DNA of 64,000 bases, from the NCBI GenBank assembly GCA_963843645.1, contig CAWJLE010000003.1, forward strand, positions 1,054,001 to 1,118,000. The letters run 5' to 3'. The stretch's first letter is position 1. The number at the start of each line of letters is the position of its first letter. The notes under the pieces were generated by a model. It had not been told where the DNA came from, made no database searches, and saw only the letters and a program-made list of their open reading frames with translations. Source of the stretch: CAWJLE01 sp963843645 (lineage in GTDB: Bacteria > Chloroflexota > Anaerolineae > DAOTYC01). The position numbers and the translations under genes are program-made. Below, one piece after another: positions 1-8,458 of the stretch.

Positions 1-97
1 GCTAGAATAGTGCAGACGGCTGCTCTTCAACGCAACAGGTTCTCGCTTCGGGCCAGTCCGGCGCGAGCAGGCACGCAGTCGTCAGGGAGAGAGGACC

Positions 98-1918
98 ATG
101 AGACGAGGAAGCTCAACCACGGGTGGCTCGACACGAGAGACGCACGGTCGGACGCTCTCACGTGGCCGGCCCTTGATGCACTGGTTATTCACGGTCGGCA
201 CGACCGGCCTGGTGTTGCTGCTGGGCCTGGCGACGATTGCCGTTGGAACACAACCTGCGCCCGTGTCCGCCGGCGCCATTGAGGTGACGCCCACACCGGG
301 GTCGCCCGCGACCGGCTCGCCGCCACCGGCCACGCCTCCGCCGCCCGTCGTGGTTCAGCCGAACCCGTCGGGCACGATCGCCACTCCGCGGATCGTCTAT
401 TTGCCGGATTCGCAGCTTCTGGCGGTGACGACGGCCAAGGGAGTCGTGCTGGACGACGTGCAGACGATGCAGCCGCTCCGCATGATCGACACGGGCTCGC
501 CGGTGACCGGCGTCGCTTTCACGCCGGACGGCGCAACGCTGGCCGCTGGGCTGTCCGACGGCTCCATACAGCTGTTCGACGTGAATAGCGGGCAGTTGCA
601 GAGCACCATTCAGGGTCCGGCCGCGGGCGTGACCACGCTGACCTTTTCGCCGGACGGTCTCCAGCTCGCCGGCGGCTCAGCGGACAACCTGGTGCGCATC
701 TGGCAGGTGAGCGATGGGCAGCTGCTGCAGACGCTGCAGGGCCACAGCGGCCCGATCGAGTCGATCGCCTTCGCGCCGGATGGATCGCTGCTGGTTTCCG
801 GCTCGGCCGACGGCTCGGTCCGCCTGTGGCGGGTGAGTGACGGCTCGACCGTGTCCTGGGTGGTGGGCGCTCCCGGCGGAGTGACCGCCGTGGCATTCTC
901 GCCCGACAGCGCCGACGTGGCTTTCGGCGCCGGCGACGGCACCGTGCGCCTGTGGCAGACTGACACCGGCAAGATCACGCTCACCCTCAGCGAAAACCGC
1001 GCGGCGGTCACCGACGTGGCGTTTGCGCCGGATGGAGCGACGGTGGCCTCGTCCTCGACCGACGGAGCCGTGAGGGTTTGGCAGCTGAGCGATGGTCAGC
1101 TCCAGCAGACGTTCCAGGATCCCGCCGGAGCTGTCTCTTCCATCGCGTTCCGGCCGGACGGGTCCACGCTGACGGCGATTGCCGCGAACGGCCAGCTGAG
1201 GTCCTGGCCGACCTCGAGCCTGGCCGCCGGGTCGCGTGGACCGGGACTGGCGTCGCCGCAGGGCGCCCCACCGATCGTTATCGCCCCGCCCGTCCCCACA
1301 CCACCACGGACCAACAACGCCGCCTTCGTCTCGGACGTGACCGTACCAGACTACGCCTTCGTGGCGGCCGGCGCGCCGTTCGACAAGACCTGGCGTTTGC
1401 GAAACGACGGAACGCTGGCGTGGGGATCGGGTTACAGCCTGGCCTTCGTGTCCGGCGACCGGCTGGGAGCGCCCGCGTCGGTCGCGCTGCCGGCGACGGC
1501 GCCCGGCCAGAGCGCCGACGTTACCGTGCCGATGGTCGCACCGACCACTCCGGGTACCTACCGCAGCGTCTGGCGGCTGATCGACCCCAGCGGGCAGCCG
1601 TTCGGGTCGGAGGTCTGGGCGCTGATCCAGGTCCCAGGGCAGGTACTGCCGCCGCTGCCGCCGCCTGCCGCTTACGCGCCGCAAGCCGGCATCACCGCCA
1701 GCAGCACCAGCATCTCCGCCGGTGGCGCCGTGAACGTCCAGGCGTGGGTGCAGAACGTCAAAGCGGCGTGGGTGAACGGCGATCCGGTCGTCAACAACTA
1801 CTACCAGAAGAGCTTCGCGCTCTGCGGCACCACGACGTTCACCCTCGACGTGGAGCTGACCGACGGGCAGCACATCTATCGCGCCGTTACGGTGAACGTC
1901 AGCGGCAGCTGTTCGTAG
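98..1918 (+). CDS. Membrane-anchored WD40 beta-propeller protein with NBR1-type Ig domain
   Basis: 606 aa. A single hydrophobic segment at about residues 29-50 (LFTVGTTGLVLLLGLATIAV) acts as signal anchor, followed by a Pro/Thr-rich linker. Residues about 90-375 carry seven WD40-type blades, recognisable from repeated F(S/A)PDG and (V)RLW motifs, so a full seven-bladed propeller is likely. Residues about 405-515 match the NBR1-type Ig-like domain (DKTWRLRNDGTLAWGSGY is typical), and a last beta-rich Ig-like segment closes the protein. The ATG follows a GGGAGAGAGG ribosome site. This architecture is common in Chloroflexota; the extracytoplasmic propeller probably serves as a protein-binding scaffold, but no substrate can be named. 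Confidence 0.85.
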   Translation: MRRGSSTTGGSTRETHGRTLSRGRPLMHWLFTVGTTGLVLLLGLATIAVGTQPAPVSAGAIEVTPTPGSPATGSPPPATPPPPVVVQPNPSGTIATPRIVYLPDSQLLAVTTAKGVVLDDVQTMQPLRMIDTGSPVTGVAFTPDGATLAAGLSDGSIQLFDVNSGQLQSTIQGPAAGVTTLTFSPDGLQLAGGSADNLVRIWQVSDGQLLQTLQGHSGPIESIAFAPDGSLLVSGSADGSVRLWRVSDGSTVSWVVGAPGGVTAVAFSPDSADVAFGAGDGTVRLWQTDTGKITLTLSENRAAVTDVAFAPDGATVASSSTDGAVRVWQLSDGQLQQTFQDPAGAVSSIAFRPDGSTLTAIAANGQLRSWPTSSLAAGSRGPGLASPQGAPPIVIAPPVPTPPRTNNAAFVSDVTVPDYAFVAAGAPFDKTWRLRNDGTLAWGSGYSLAFVSGDRLGAPASVALPATAPGQSADVTVPMVAPTTPGTYRSVWRLIDPSGQPFGSEVWALIQVPGQVLPPLPPPAAYAPQAGITASSTSISAGGAVNVQAWVQNVKAAWVNGDPVVNNYYQKSFALCGTTTFTLDVELTDGQHIYRAVTVNVSGSCS

Positions 1919-2271
1919 GAGGCGCGCTTCGGAAGTGTGATTCCTTGGTCCTTGCCGGGCGAGAGCCGCGCGGAGAACCTGATGTAACTCATATCCGCGA
2001 AAATGAGGAACTGCTACAATGCTTCATACGGGCGCCGGGTTCGCCCTGAACGTGGCCGGCCTGCGTGAGCCGACGACAATGGTTGTTCGCTCGCGTGGGC
2101 TGGTTCTGTGTTTTCGACGTGCAGCGTGGGTTAGACAGCGCCGTCCCTCCCGAGCACGAGAGGGTCGTGGGTCGTCACCTGTCCTCCAGGTGGGGCAGCA
2201 CGGACAGAAGGCGACCGAAGTCTCTGCGCTGGAGACCCGCCGGCAGAGTAAGCAACATGGAGGAAATGGCA
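1919..2271 (+). other. Intergenic region with possible structured leader of the acetyltransferase gene
   Basis: No convincing gene. A TACAAT -10-like box lies near 2011. The second half holds three short hairpins in a row: CCCTC/GAGGG (about 2153-2172), CACCTG/CAGGTG (2176-2192) and GTCTC/GAGAC (2220-2236), ending just before the acetyltransferase ribosome site. It may be a structured 5' leader, but it does not match a riboswitch class I know. Confidence 0.3.
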
Positions 2272-2811
2272 ATGGTCGAGAACATAGCGGGCCCCGGAGC
2301 GCCACGCACGGTGGAGGCCGTCCACATCCGGGAAGCACGGCCGGAGGAATTCGGGACGATCCTGGACGTGACCCGGGCCGCGTACGAGCAATACGCGGCG
2401 GACATGCCGGCCGAGCGGTGGGATGGGTACATGCAGAACATGGCGGACACCATCATGCAGAACGGCTCGGTCGCGCGGATCGTTGCGGAGCGGGACGAAC
2501 GCATCGTCGGAAGCGTGCTCTTGTTCCCGCCCGGAGGCCCCGGCGGGGACGAGCCGATGGTCCGGCTGCTGGCCGTGGCCCCTGAGGCGCGCCAGCAGGG
2601 AATCGCGCGAACCCTGATGGATGAATGCCTGCGACGCGCCCGACAATCCGGCGCCGCGACCCTGGTGCTGCACACGACGCAGATGATGGCCGTCGCCCAG
2701 CAGATGTACGAGCGCATGGGATTCGTACGTGCCCCGGAGCTGGACTTTCACCCGGATGAAGCGGATCACCCGGACGTGGTCGTCATGGGGTACCGGATTC
2801 GGTTGAGTTAG
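2272..2811 (+). CDS. GNAT family N-acetyltransferase
   Basis: 179 aa. The fold is recognisable from the central strand and CoA-binding loop: EPMVRLLAVAPEARQQGIAR contains the R/Q-x-x-G-x-A pyrophosphate-binding motif, followed by the AATLVLHTTQMMAVAQQMYERMGF segment typical of the GNAT C-terminal half. It would transfer an acetyl group from acetyl-CoA to an unknown amine. Three in-frame ATG codons occur at 2257, 2266 and 2272; 2272 is chosen because GGAGG lies eight bases upstream. It faces hdeD, with a shared bidirectional terminator between them. Cytoplasmic; substrate unknown. Confidence 0.8.
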   Translation: MVENIAGPGAPRTVEAVHIREARPEEFGTILDVTRAAYEQYAADMPAERWDGYMQNMADTIMQNGSVARIVAERDERIVGSVLLFPPGGPGGDEPMVRLLAVAPEARQQGIARTLMDECLRRARQSGAATLVLHTTQMMAVAQQMYERMGFVRAPELDFHPDEADHPDVVVMGYRIRLS

Positions 2812-2832
2812 CGGCAACTTTCCCCAGGACGC

Positions 2833-2894
2833 CACGACGCCCGCCCTTTGGGCGGCCCCACGAGGGGGCGTTTACCCAAAAGACGGGCGTCGTG
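2833..2894. terminator. Bidirectional terminator between convergent genes
   Basis: Perfect 11-bp inverted repeat, CACGACGCCCG at 2833-2843 and CGGGCGTCGTG at 2884-2894, enclosing a second small hairpin (GCCCGCCC/GGGCGGC). It sits between the convergent GNAT and HdeD genes. There is no strong T run. Confidence 0.55.
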
Positions 2895-2937
2895 AGTTCG
2901 GGTACTCGTGCGGATCAGTGGATGACCCGGCCGGTCC

Positions 2938-3528
2938 TCAAGCGCAATCGACGCAGGGTTCGGAGGGCATCGCCCCCGCCCGCTGCCGCGTCTCACGCTG
3001 CCAGGTCCGCATCCGCAGGCTGAAGGCCAGGAGCAGCACACCGATTACGACGGCGTACAGGGCCACCAGCCACACCAGGGCCAGCGCACCAGCCAGAGGG
3101 GTGGCGAACATGATGATCCCGAACACCACTGCCGCGATGCCGCCCAGGGCCAGGAGCCATTCGTCCTGAATTTCCCTGCGCAGTGCGATCGCGCTGGCGA
3201 AATCGATCATGCCGGTGATGATGGCTCGGGCGGCGATCAGGTAGAGCAGAACCAGCGCGGTCAGCGCCGGCCAGCCGAACGTGAGGATACCGGCGATGAT
3301 GCTGATCACCCCGACGATCCCCAGCCACCACCCATGCCTCGTATCAGCCTTCCCAGATACGGCGCCGACCACGGATGCGATCCCTTCCACGATGGCGTAC
3401 ACGCCGAAGAGCCAGACCAGCGCGAGCAGTGTGATGCCCGGCCAGATGAAGGCCAGGATGCCAAACGCGATCGCAAATATACCGCGAATGGCCATGGCCC
3501 ACCAGGCTTGTTTCATAAAGGCTGCCAT
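2938..3528 (-). CDS. HdeD family (DUF308) membrane protein
   Basis: 196 aa, almost entirely six hydrophobic helices. Paired repeats such as GIFAIAFGILAFIWPGITL and GVISIIAGILTFGWPALTA are the hallmark of the HdeD/DUF308 family, in which short two-helix units with a central WP are repeated. In Escherichia coli HdeD is linked to acid resistance; here only an inner-membrane location can be inferred. The C-terminus is short and basic (LRMRTWQRETRQR). It stands alone, divergent from the WYL regulator gene, and ends at the terminator shared with the acetyltransferase. Confidence 0.85.
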   Translation of the reverse strand: MAAFMKQAWWAMAIRGIFAIAFGILAFIWPGITLLALVWLFGVYAIVEGIASVVGAVSGKADTRHGWWLGIVGVISIIAGILTFGWPALTALVLLYLIAARAIITGMIDFASAIALRREIQDEWLLALGGIAAVVFGIIMFATPLAGALALVWLVALYAVVIGVLLLAFSLRMRTWQRETRQRAGAMPSEPCVDCA

Positions 3529-4029
3529 TGGTTATTCTCCCTTTTCGCTGCAGCGGAAACGAACGACTCATCGCCGCCACAGCATACCAAAATTCTATAA
3601 TACTTCATTATAGTCAACGAACGAACGCATAACGTGAGCCCTGTTACCATAATTGGTAAAGTGAAAGCAGGAACCCACGACGGCGCTCGTTTTTCTTCTT
3701 TCTCGCTCCGGCGGTATAATGTACACATCCCAGCGATACAGGACGACCACACGAGGCCGTCCCTCGGTTCACTCTGTCCGGCGAAACACAACGTCGAGCG
3801 ACCGCGCGAGGCCGCCCCACCATTCACTCGTGATCCGGCAGCAACCCGCCGCCAGGCAATCTCACCCGACCGCCGCACTCATCGACTCTGGCCCGGACGG
3901 CTGACGCAGCCGCCCCCAGACACTCGCCCGCCCCATCTTAGCGGCAGGCTCCACCGTGCTCGTTTTGCCTCCCTCGTTCCCACGGCCCGATTCCGATTGG
4001 GCCTCATCCAACCCGTCCAAGGAGGGACC
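3529..4029. other. Divergent intergenic region with two operator-like palindromes and a -10 box
   Basis: No gene seen. An AT-rich palindrome CTATAAT-ACTTC-ATTATAG lies at 3595-3613 and a second, TTACC-ATAATT-GGTAA, at 3644-3659. A perfect TATAAT stands at 3715-3720 with only a weak -35, so the WYL regulator mRNA could start near 3727 with a leader of about 300 bases. The palindromes lie where a regulator of hdeD or of the WYL gene could bind; this is inference. Confidence 0.35.
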
Positions 4030-5013
4030 ATGAGCAACCGTCTCGAGCGAATCATCCGCATCGACACCGCCATCCGCAACGGAACCTATCCGTCGGCCCG
4101 CAAGCTGGCCCAGGAGCTGGAAGTTTCGGAGCGAACCCTCTACGGTGACCGCGATTATTTGATCGACCGTCTGGGCGCGCCGATCGAGTTCGACGATGAG
4201 CTGGGCGGGTGGTATTACCGGGACGAGACCTACGTCCTGCCGGCGATCCTGGCCACCGAGGGCGAGTTTCTCGCGCTGCTGCTGAGCGCGGAGCTGGCCG
4301 AACACTACCTGGGCACCACCTTCGAGGCGCCGCTGCGGTCGGCGGTCAAGAAGATCGCCGCCTACCTGCCCGACCGTCTGCGGATCGACCTCGACGCCGT
4401 CTCACAGCAATACAGCTTCCCCGCCGGGGCGACCGTCCTGGTGCAAGCGTCGCTGCTGGCCGATCTGAACCGGGCGCTGAAGGATCACCGCCGGGTTCGC
4501 ATCACCTACTACACCGCCAGCCGCGATCAGCAGCGCGAGCGGTTGGTGAACCCCTATCATCTGTGCAACAACCGCGGCGACTGGTACCTCATCGCCCACG
4601 ACGACTGGCGCAAAGACGTGCGCATGTTCCACGCAGGCCGCATCCTGGACTGGAGCCTGACGGACGAGCGCTTCGAGCCCGACCCTCATTTTTCCGTCAC
4701 GAAGTACCTGGCGCGCAGCTTCGTGACCGAGCGCGGCGGCGAGGTCGCGGACGTCGCAATCCGCTTCGACGCCGTGCAATCGCGCTGGATCCGCGAGCGT
4801 CAGTGGCACCCCACCCAGCGCCTGGAGCTCCAGCCGGACGGCGGCCTGATCCTCCACCTCCACACCGGCGGCCTGGCCGAGGTCAAGCGCTGGGTCATGG
4901 GCTACGGCGCCCACGCCGAGGTCCTGGCGCCGCCCGCCCTCCGCGCCGAGATCGCCGCCGAAATCGAGCAAATGCGCGAAACCTACCGAGGGACTGAAAG
5001 CCCAGTGCAGTGA
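4030..5013 (+). CDS. WYL-domain transcriptional regulator next to the cas operon
   Basis: 327 aa. Residues 1-60 form a winged helix of the HTH_11 type (SARKLAQELEVSERTLYGD as recognition region). Residues about 140-225 form the WYL domain; its signature appears as RGDWYLIAHDDW, preceded by RVRITYYTA. WYL proteins bind nucleotide or nucleic-acid ligands and often regulate defence loci. The ATG follows GGAGGGACC. The gene ends 87 bases before cas8b on the same strand, so it may control or be co-transcribed with the cas genes. A longer in-frame extension upstream is rejected because the ribosome site and the family start support 4030. GC content matches the genome and not the cas8-cas3 block. 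Confidence 0.85.
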   Translation: MSNRLERIIRIDTAIRNGTYPSARKLAQELEVSERTLYGDRDYLIDRLGAPIEFDDELGGWYYRDETYVLPAILATEGEFLALLLSAELAEHYLGTTFEAPLRSAVKKIAAYLPDRLRIDLDAVSQQYSFPAGATVLVQASLLADLNRALKDHRRVRITYYTASRDQQRERLVNPYHLCNNRGDWYLIAHDDWRKDVRMFHAGRILDWSLTDERFEPDPHFSVTKYLARSFVTERGGEVADVAIRFDAVQSRWIRERQWHPTQRLELQPDGGLILHLHTGGLAEVKRWVMGYGAHAEVLAPPALRAEIAAEIEQMRETYRGTESPVQ

Positions 5014-5100
5014 GTGAAGCGTGGCTGCAGTGGGCTGTGGTATGATGGGAGTGATGATAGATTCTGACCGCAGCTGCGCGGATTGGGAGGATTTGGACAC

Positions 5101-6576
5101 ATGTTCAGGTACACGGGGCATCCGTTCGTTGACGTTGGTATCGCGACGATAACAGCCTTTGCAGGCAAGCTGAATCCTCAAGATCTAGCCGAAAAAGATC
5201 TGGACGACATTGTTGACTACATTGAGTGCGAGTATGTTCGCAACCCGCTGAAATCGTTTCTCACCGTTTCGTTCCCAAACTCCGGATTCACGCAACCGGC
5301 ATATGAGAACCAGCCTGAGAAACGCGCCGTCTATGCGAATAACGTCCTGCGCGCCTACAAGGCTGATGCGCCCAGACTCGACATTCGCTGCACGTTTACG
5401 AGTGAACCGGCTGCTGATGTTGCTTTCGATGTGAAGGGTGAACTCGAGCCTGGCCGCAGCTATCGCCAGCACATCCCGCTCTTGACTGGTGAAGGTGTCA
5501 TAAACTTCTTTCCGTACGGGAATGCCGGTCTACCAGTGTCCGGCACCGCAATGCTAGCTTTGCAGGCTCTACCGCTAGGCTGCGCAAAATGTGGAGGACG
5601 ATTGCTCGCAGTCCACTCCGACAATGCAGAGATGATACTCCACTTCGCGCGACAGTTCTTAACCGAAAACAGGCGTGCAATAGCACTGGCGCAGCAAGCA
5701 GGAGAGAAGAAGCTGCGTGAGGCTCAATACTCTCACCGCACTCTCCTCATCGATACACTCAAAGAGGCACGTGCCATGCAGGCCGAGGCTATTGAGGACT
5801 ATCGCCCCTTCTCGCTAACCGCCTACCACTTCAGCAATAGTGGCCAGGGGCCCGATCTCGCCATTTACCACCTTCCGTTTGAGATTGTTGGTTTCTTGAA
5901 AGAAATGGCGAAGGCAATGTACCGACAACAGTGGGACTCAATCGTTCACCGCGCGTGGGAAATACCACCCAAGAAAAAAGCGGTGAAAACCACAGGAGAA
6001 ACGTTCAAGCCACGCCGTAACTGGCTATACGAGGATGTGTTTCAATTGCCTGGCAATGCCAAGACCTTCGTACGCACGTACTTCTTGCGCGCTGCGCTTC
6101 ACAACTTCAGGACCTTCGACACCGACCCGCGAAAAGACTACTCACCAACAGCCGAAGCAGAACTGGTTTCTTGGACAATCACCTCACAATTCTTGGGGAG
6201 GGTACTGCACATGGATCAAGAGCGAATTGAGAGTATCCGGCAACTAGGAGATGCCCTGGCCGAGTACGTTAGCAGCCAGAATGACCGCCGTTTCTTCCGT
6301 GAGTTCTATACTCAACAACGCTACGATTTCTTTCGAACGGCACTGATCAGGGCTAACATCGCCCACGTCAGACGCGGCAATCCGCCATTCGTCCGGCTTG
6401 ATCCCTATATTGCGGTGTTTGAGGAGGGCAACGATCTCGCACGGTCTGATTGGCGATTCGCACGAGACCTGACATTGATCCGCATGGTCGAGCAGCTGCA
6501 CGAGAAAGGCTGGCTGGCTCAGAATGTGGAACTGCTCTCAGAAATCGAGAAACAACCCGAACAGGAATCCGCCTGA
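5101..6576 (+). CDS. cas8b: Type I-B Cascade large subunit Cas8b (Cst1 family)
   Basis: 491 aa, normal for Cst1-type Cas8. The start MFRYTGHPFVDVGIATI matches the conserved amino end of this family, and a CxxC pair (CAKC, residues 161-164) sits in a central segment as in Cst1 zinc-finger relatives. Cas8b recognises the PAM and holds the target strand in the Cascade complex. ATG 5101 follows GGGAGG at 5085-5090; an in-frame TTG at 5083 is ignored. It is the first gene of cas8-cas7-cas5-cas3, with short gaps and overlaps. Its GC content is clearly lower (near 50 percent in lines I counted) than that of the genes after cas3. Confidence 0.88.
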   Translation: MFRYTGHPFVDVGIATITAFAGKLNPQDLAEKDLDDIVDYIECEYVRNPLKSFLTVSFPNSGFTQPAYENQPEKRAVYANNVLRAYKADAPRLDIRCTFTSEPAADVAFDVKGELEPGRSYRQHIPLLTGEGVINFFPYGNAGLPVSGTAMLALQALPLGCAKCGGRLLAVHSDNAEMILHFARQFLTENRRAIALAQQAGEKKLREAQYSHRTLLIDTLKEARAMQAEAIEDYRPFSLTAYHFSNSGQGPDLAIYHLPFEIVGFLKEMAKAMYRQQWDSIVHRAWEIPPKKKAVKTTGETFKPRRNWLYEDVFQLPGNAKTFVRTYFLRAALHNFRTFDTDPRKDYSPTAEAELVSWTITSQFLGRVLHMDQERIESIRQLGDALAEYVSSQNDRRFFREFYTQQRYDFFRTALIRANIAHVRRGNPPFVRLDPYIAVFEEGNDLARSDWRFARDLTLIRMVEQLHEKGWLAQNVELLSEIEKQPEQESA

Positions 6577-6619
6577 TACCGGCCGCACACGATACTATCT
6601 AATTTAAGGAGGCATGATC

Positions 6620-7708
6620 ATGGCTTTCGTTACTGGGCTGTTCCTTATCGACGCTCCCGCTTCCGCACTCAACAACCTCGGCAATATCCCCGGCGCTCGC
6701 GAAGAGAACTCGGTTGGGGTCAAACTCATCCGCGCGAGGGATGGGGCTTATCCCTATGTCTCTGCCCAATCGTTCCGCTACTGGCTACGAACCACTTTGG
6801 AGAACGACAATCTGGGATGGCGAGCCGCTCCCATGTTCCGAGAAGAGAAGATTGCCTACACCGACGCCAATCCGATCAAGTGGTGGGATGATGACCTGTT
6901 CGGGTACATGCGTGCGCCCTCCAAGAAGGCATCAGCCAAGGAGAAAAGAGAGGCAGACCCATCCCGCGTGAACGAGACTCCGACTTCCGATACCATTACC
7001 CGTGCCTCCCCTTTTCGCGTCAGCACTCTGGTTTCAATTGCCCCCGTCAACCCCACTGAGGATTTCGGAACTATGTCCAGGCATGAGGGGAATCCGGTAC
7101 CGCACGAGCACCAATTCTATCGTGCGACGCTGAAGGGCCTGTTCTCGCTCGACCTGCATGCCTGCGGCACATTCTCCTACCGGCAAAAGACGGGCTTCCG
7201 CAACCTTGATGACGAGAGAATCGGCCAGGCACAAGCAGAAAAGCTGGAGCACCTGGACGCGGAGAAGAGCTATCGCCTGTCTGCGGCTAATCGTGCGAAT
7301 AGGATTAGCACCCTTTTCCAGGGCTTTGCACGACTGGTCGGCGGGGCCAAGCAGTCTCTTCACTATACTGATGTGGCTCCCGCGTTCACCGTCACTGCGA
7401 TCACGAAGGGTGGCAATCACCCCTTTGGGCGGATCGTCGGCGCCGACAGCCATGGCCTGCCCAAAATCAAGCTTGAGGCCCTGAACGAAGCGCTAACCGT
7501 TTTCGGGTCCGATCTTATGTCTCCTGTCTATATTGGCTGGGCCAAGGGTTTCATGGACGAAGAGCGAGTGCGGTTTGAGGCAGCCCTGGCAGACGAGAAA
7601 CTCCTGGCCCCATTTGCGAGTCACATCGAGATCATGCATCCCAAACAAGCCTTTGAGGCCATCGCGGGGTCCCTGCTGCAGGAAGCCAATCGCCACTACC
7701 TGGACTAG
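6620..7708 (+). CDS. cas7: Type I-B Cascade backbone protein Cas7 (Cst2/DevR family)
   Basis: 362 aa. The amino end FVTGLFLIDAPASALNNLGN and the following SVGVKLIRA...YPYVSAQSFRYWLR are diagnostic of the Cst2/DevR RAMP family, also known from the Myxococcus dev operon. Several copies would line the crRNA spacer. AAGGAGG at 6606-6612 is seven bases from ATG 6620, but only one base from ATG 6614, so 6620 is preferred. It follows cas8b by 43 bases and precedes cas5 by nine. Confidence 0.92.
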   Translation: MAFVTGLFLIDAPASALNNLGNIPGAREENSVGVKLIRARDGAYPYVSAQSFRYWLRTTLENDNLGWRAAPMFREEKIAYTDANPIKWWDDDLFGYMRAPSKKASAKEKREADPSRVNETPTSDTITRASPFRVSTLVSIAPVNPTEDFGTMSRHEGNPVPHEHQFYRATLKGLFSLDLHACGTFSYRQKTGFRNLDDERIGQAQAEKLEHLDAEKSYRLSAANRANRISTLFQGFARLVGGAKQSLHYTDVAPAFTVTAITKGGNHPFGRIVGADSHGLPKIKLEALNEALTVFGSDLMSPVYIGWAKGFMDEERVRFEAALADEKLLAPFASHIEIMHPKQAFEAIAGSLLQEANRHYLD

Positions 7709-7717
7709 GAGGGGAAG

Positions 7718-8458
7718 ATGCGAGTGCTCAAGGTCATGGCGGAAGGGATCACGACTTCCTTCCGTTACCCGCACTTCATGCAACAGATCCACCCTACGTT
7801 TCCGATGCCGCCGCCAGCCACGATCTTCGGCCACATCTGCAGCGCCCTGGGCGAATGGGTGAATCCTGACGGAATTGAGTTCGCCTATCATTTCACACAC
7901 GCTGGCGAGGTTGAAGATCTGGAACATATCATCGTGTTGAGTGCGGCTACCGGTAAACTGAAGGGAACCGGATGGCCAAAAGTCCTCGAGGGCTCCGTGA
8001 ACCCATTCAAACGCACTTTGCTTTTCAAACCACGAATTACCCTCTACCTCAACCGCCCAGAATGGGAAACAGCCTTTCGCAGCCCGCGATATGCCGTAGT
8101 GCTCGGCCGCTCCCAAGACCTGTTCACATACGTCTCCGTCAGTACACTGGACTTGGAGCAGGCCACCGAGGCCTACTTCGAGCACACACTGGCTCCGTAC
8201 GAAATGGCTCTTCTGACGATGCAGGGTATCACGATACTCATGCCACGTTATGTAGATTACCTGAATGGCCGCGCGTCCGTATTCAGCCGGTACCTTGTCA
8301 TCACGGATCGAGTGGCAAGCAGCAGCTTTCCTGAGTATGGCAAACCGAACGGTCCGTATTGGATTGACCCCACGACACCAGAGATCGACGGCGCACATCT
8401 TGGCTTGCCGTTCCTGAGCTTCAAGGGGGACGAAGGTGACCATTTCGCGATATCCTGA
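7718..8458 (+). CDS. cas5: Cascade subunit Cas5 (type I-B)
   Basis: 246 aa. MRVLKVMAEGITTSFRYPHF opens with the Cas5 RAMP fold, and PPPATIFGHICSALGEW matches the conserved PP.sti.G.l....G segment of Cas5. Cas5 caps the 5' tag of the crRNA and contacts Cas8. The ribosome site AGGAGGGG directly precedes the ATG. The 3' end overlaps the cas3 start by 23 bases, implying translational coupling. Confidence 0.9.
   Translation: MRVLKVMAEGITTSFRYPHFMQQIHPTFPMPPPATIFGHICSALGEWVNPDGIEFAYHFTHAGEVEDLEHIIVLSAATGKLKGTGWPKVLEGSVNPFKRTLLFKPRITLYLNRPEWETAFRSPRYAVVLGRSQDLFTYVSVSTLDLEQATEAYFEHTLAPYEMALLTMQGITILMPRYVDYLNGRASVFSRYLVITDRVASSSFPEYGKPNGPYWIDPTTPEIDGAHLGLPFLSFKGDEGDHFAIS

Noticed and set aside
677..1873. 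398-codon minus-strand open frame under the WD40 gene
   Set aside because: Shadow of a seven-repeat gene in GC-rich DNA; Arg/Gly-rich composition without domains.
2161..2220. GTGGGGCAGCACGG in the acetyltransferase leader as a T-box-like element
   Set aside because: It lacks the conserved T-box core and antiterminator; no specifier structure could be drawn.
3634..4029. 132-codon upstream extension of the WYL regulator
   Set aside because: Composition is non-coding, it contains TATAAT and palindromes, and the ATG at 4030 has a good ribosome site.
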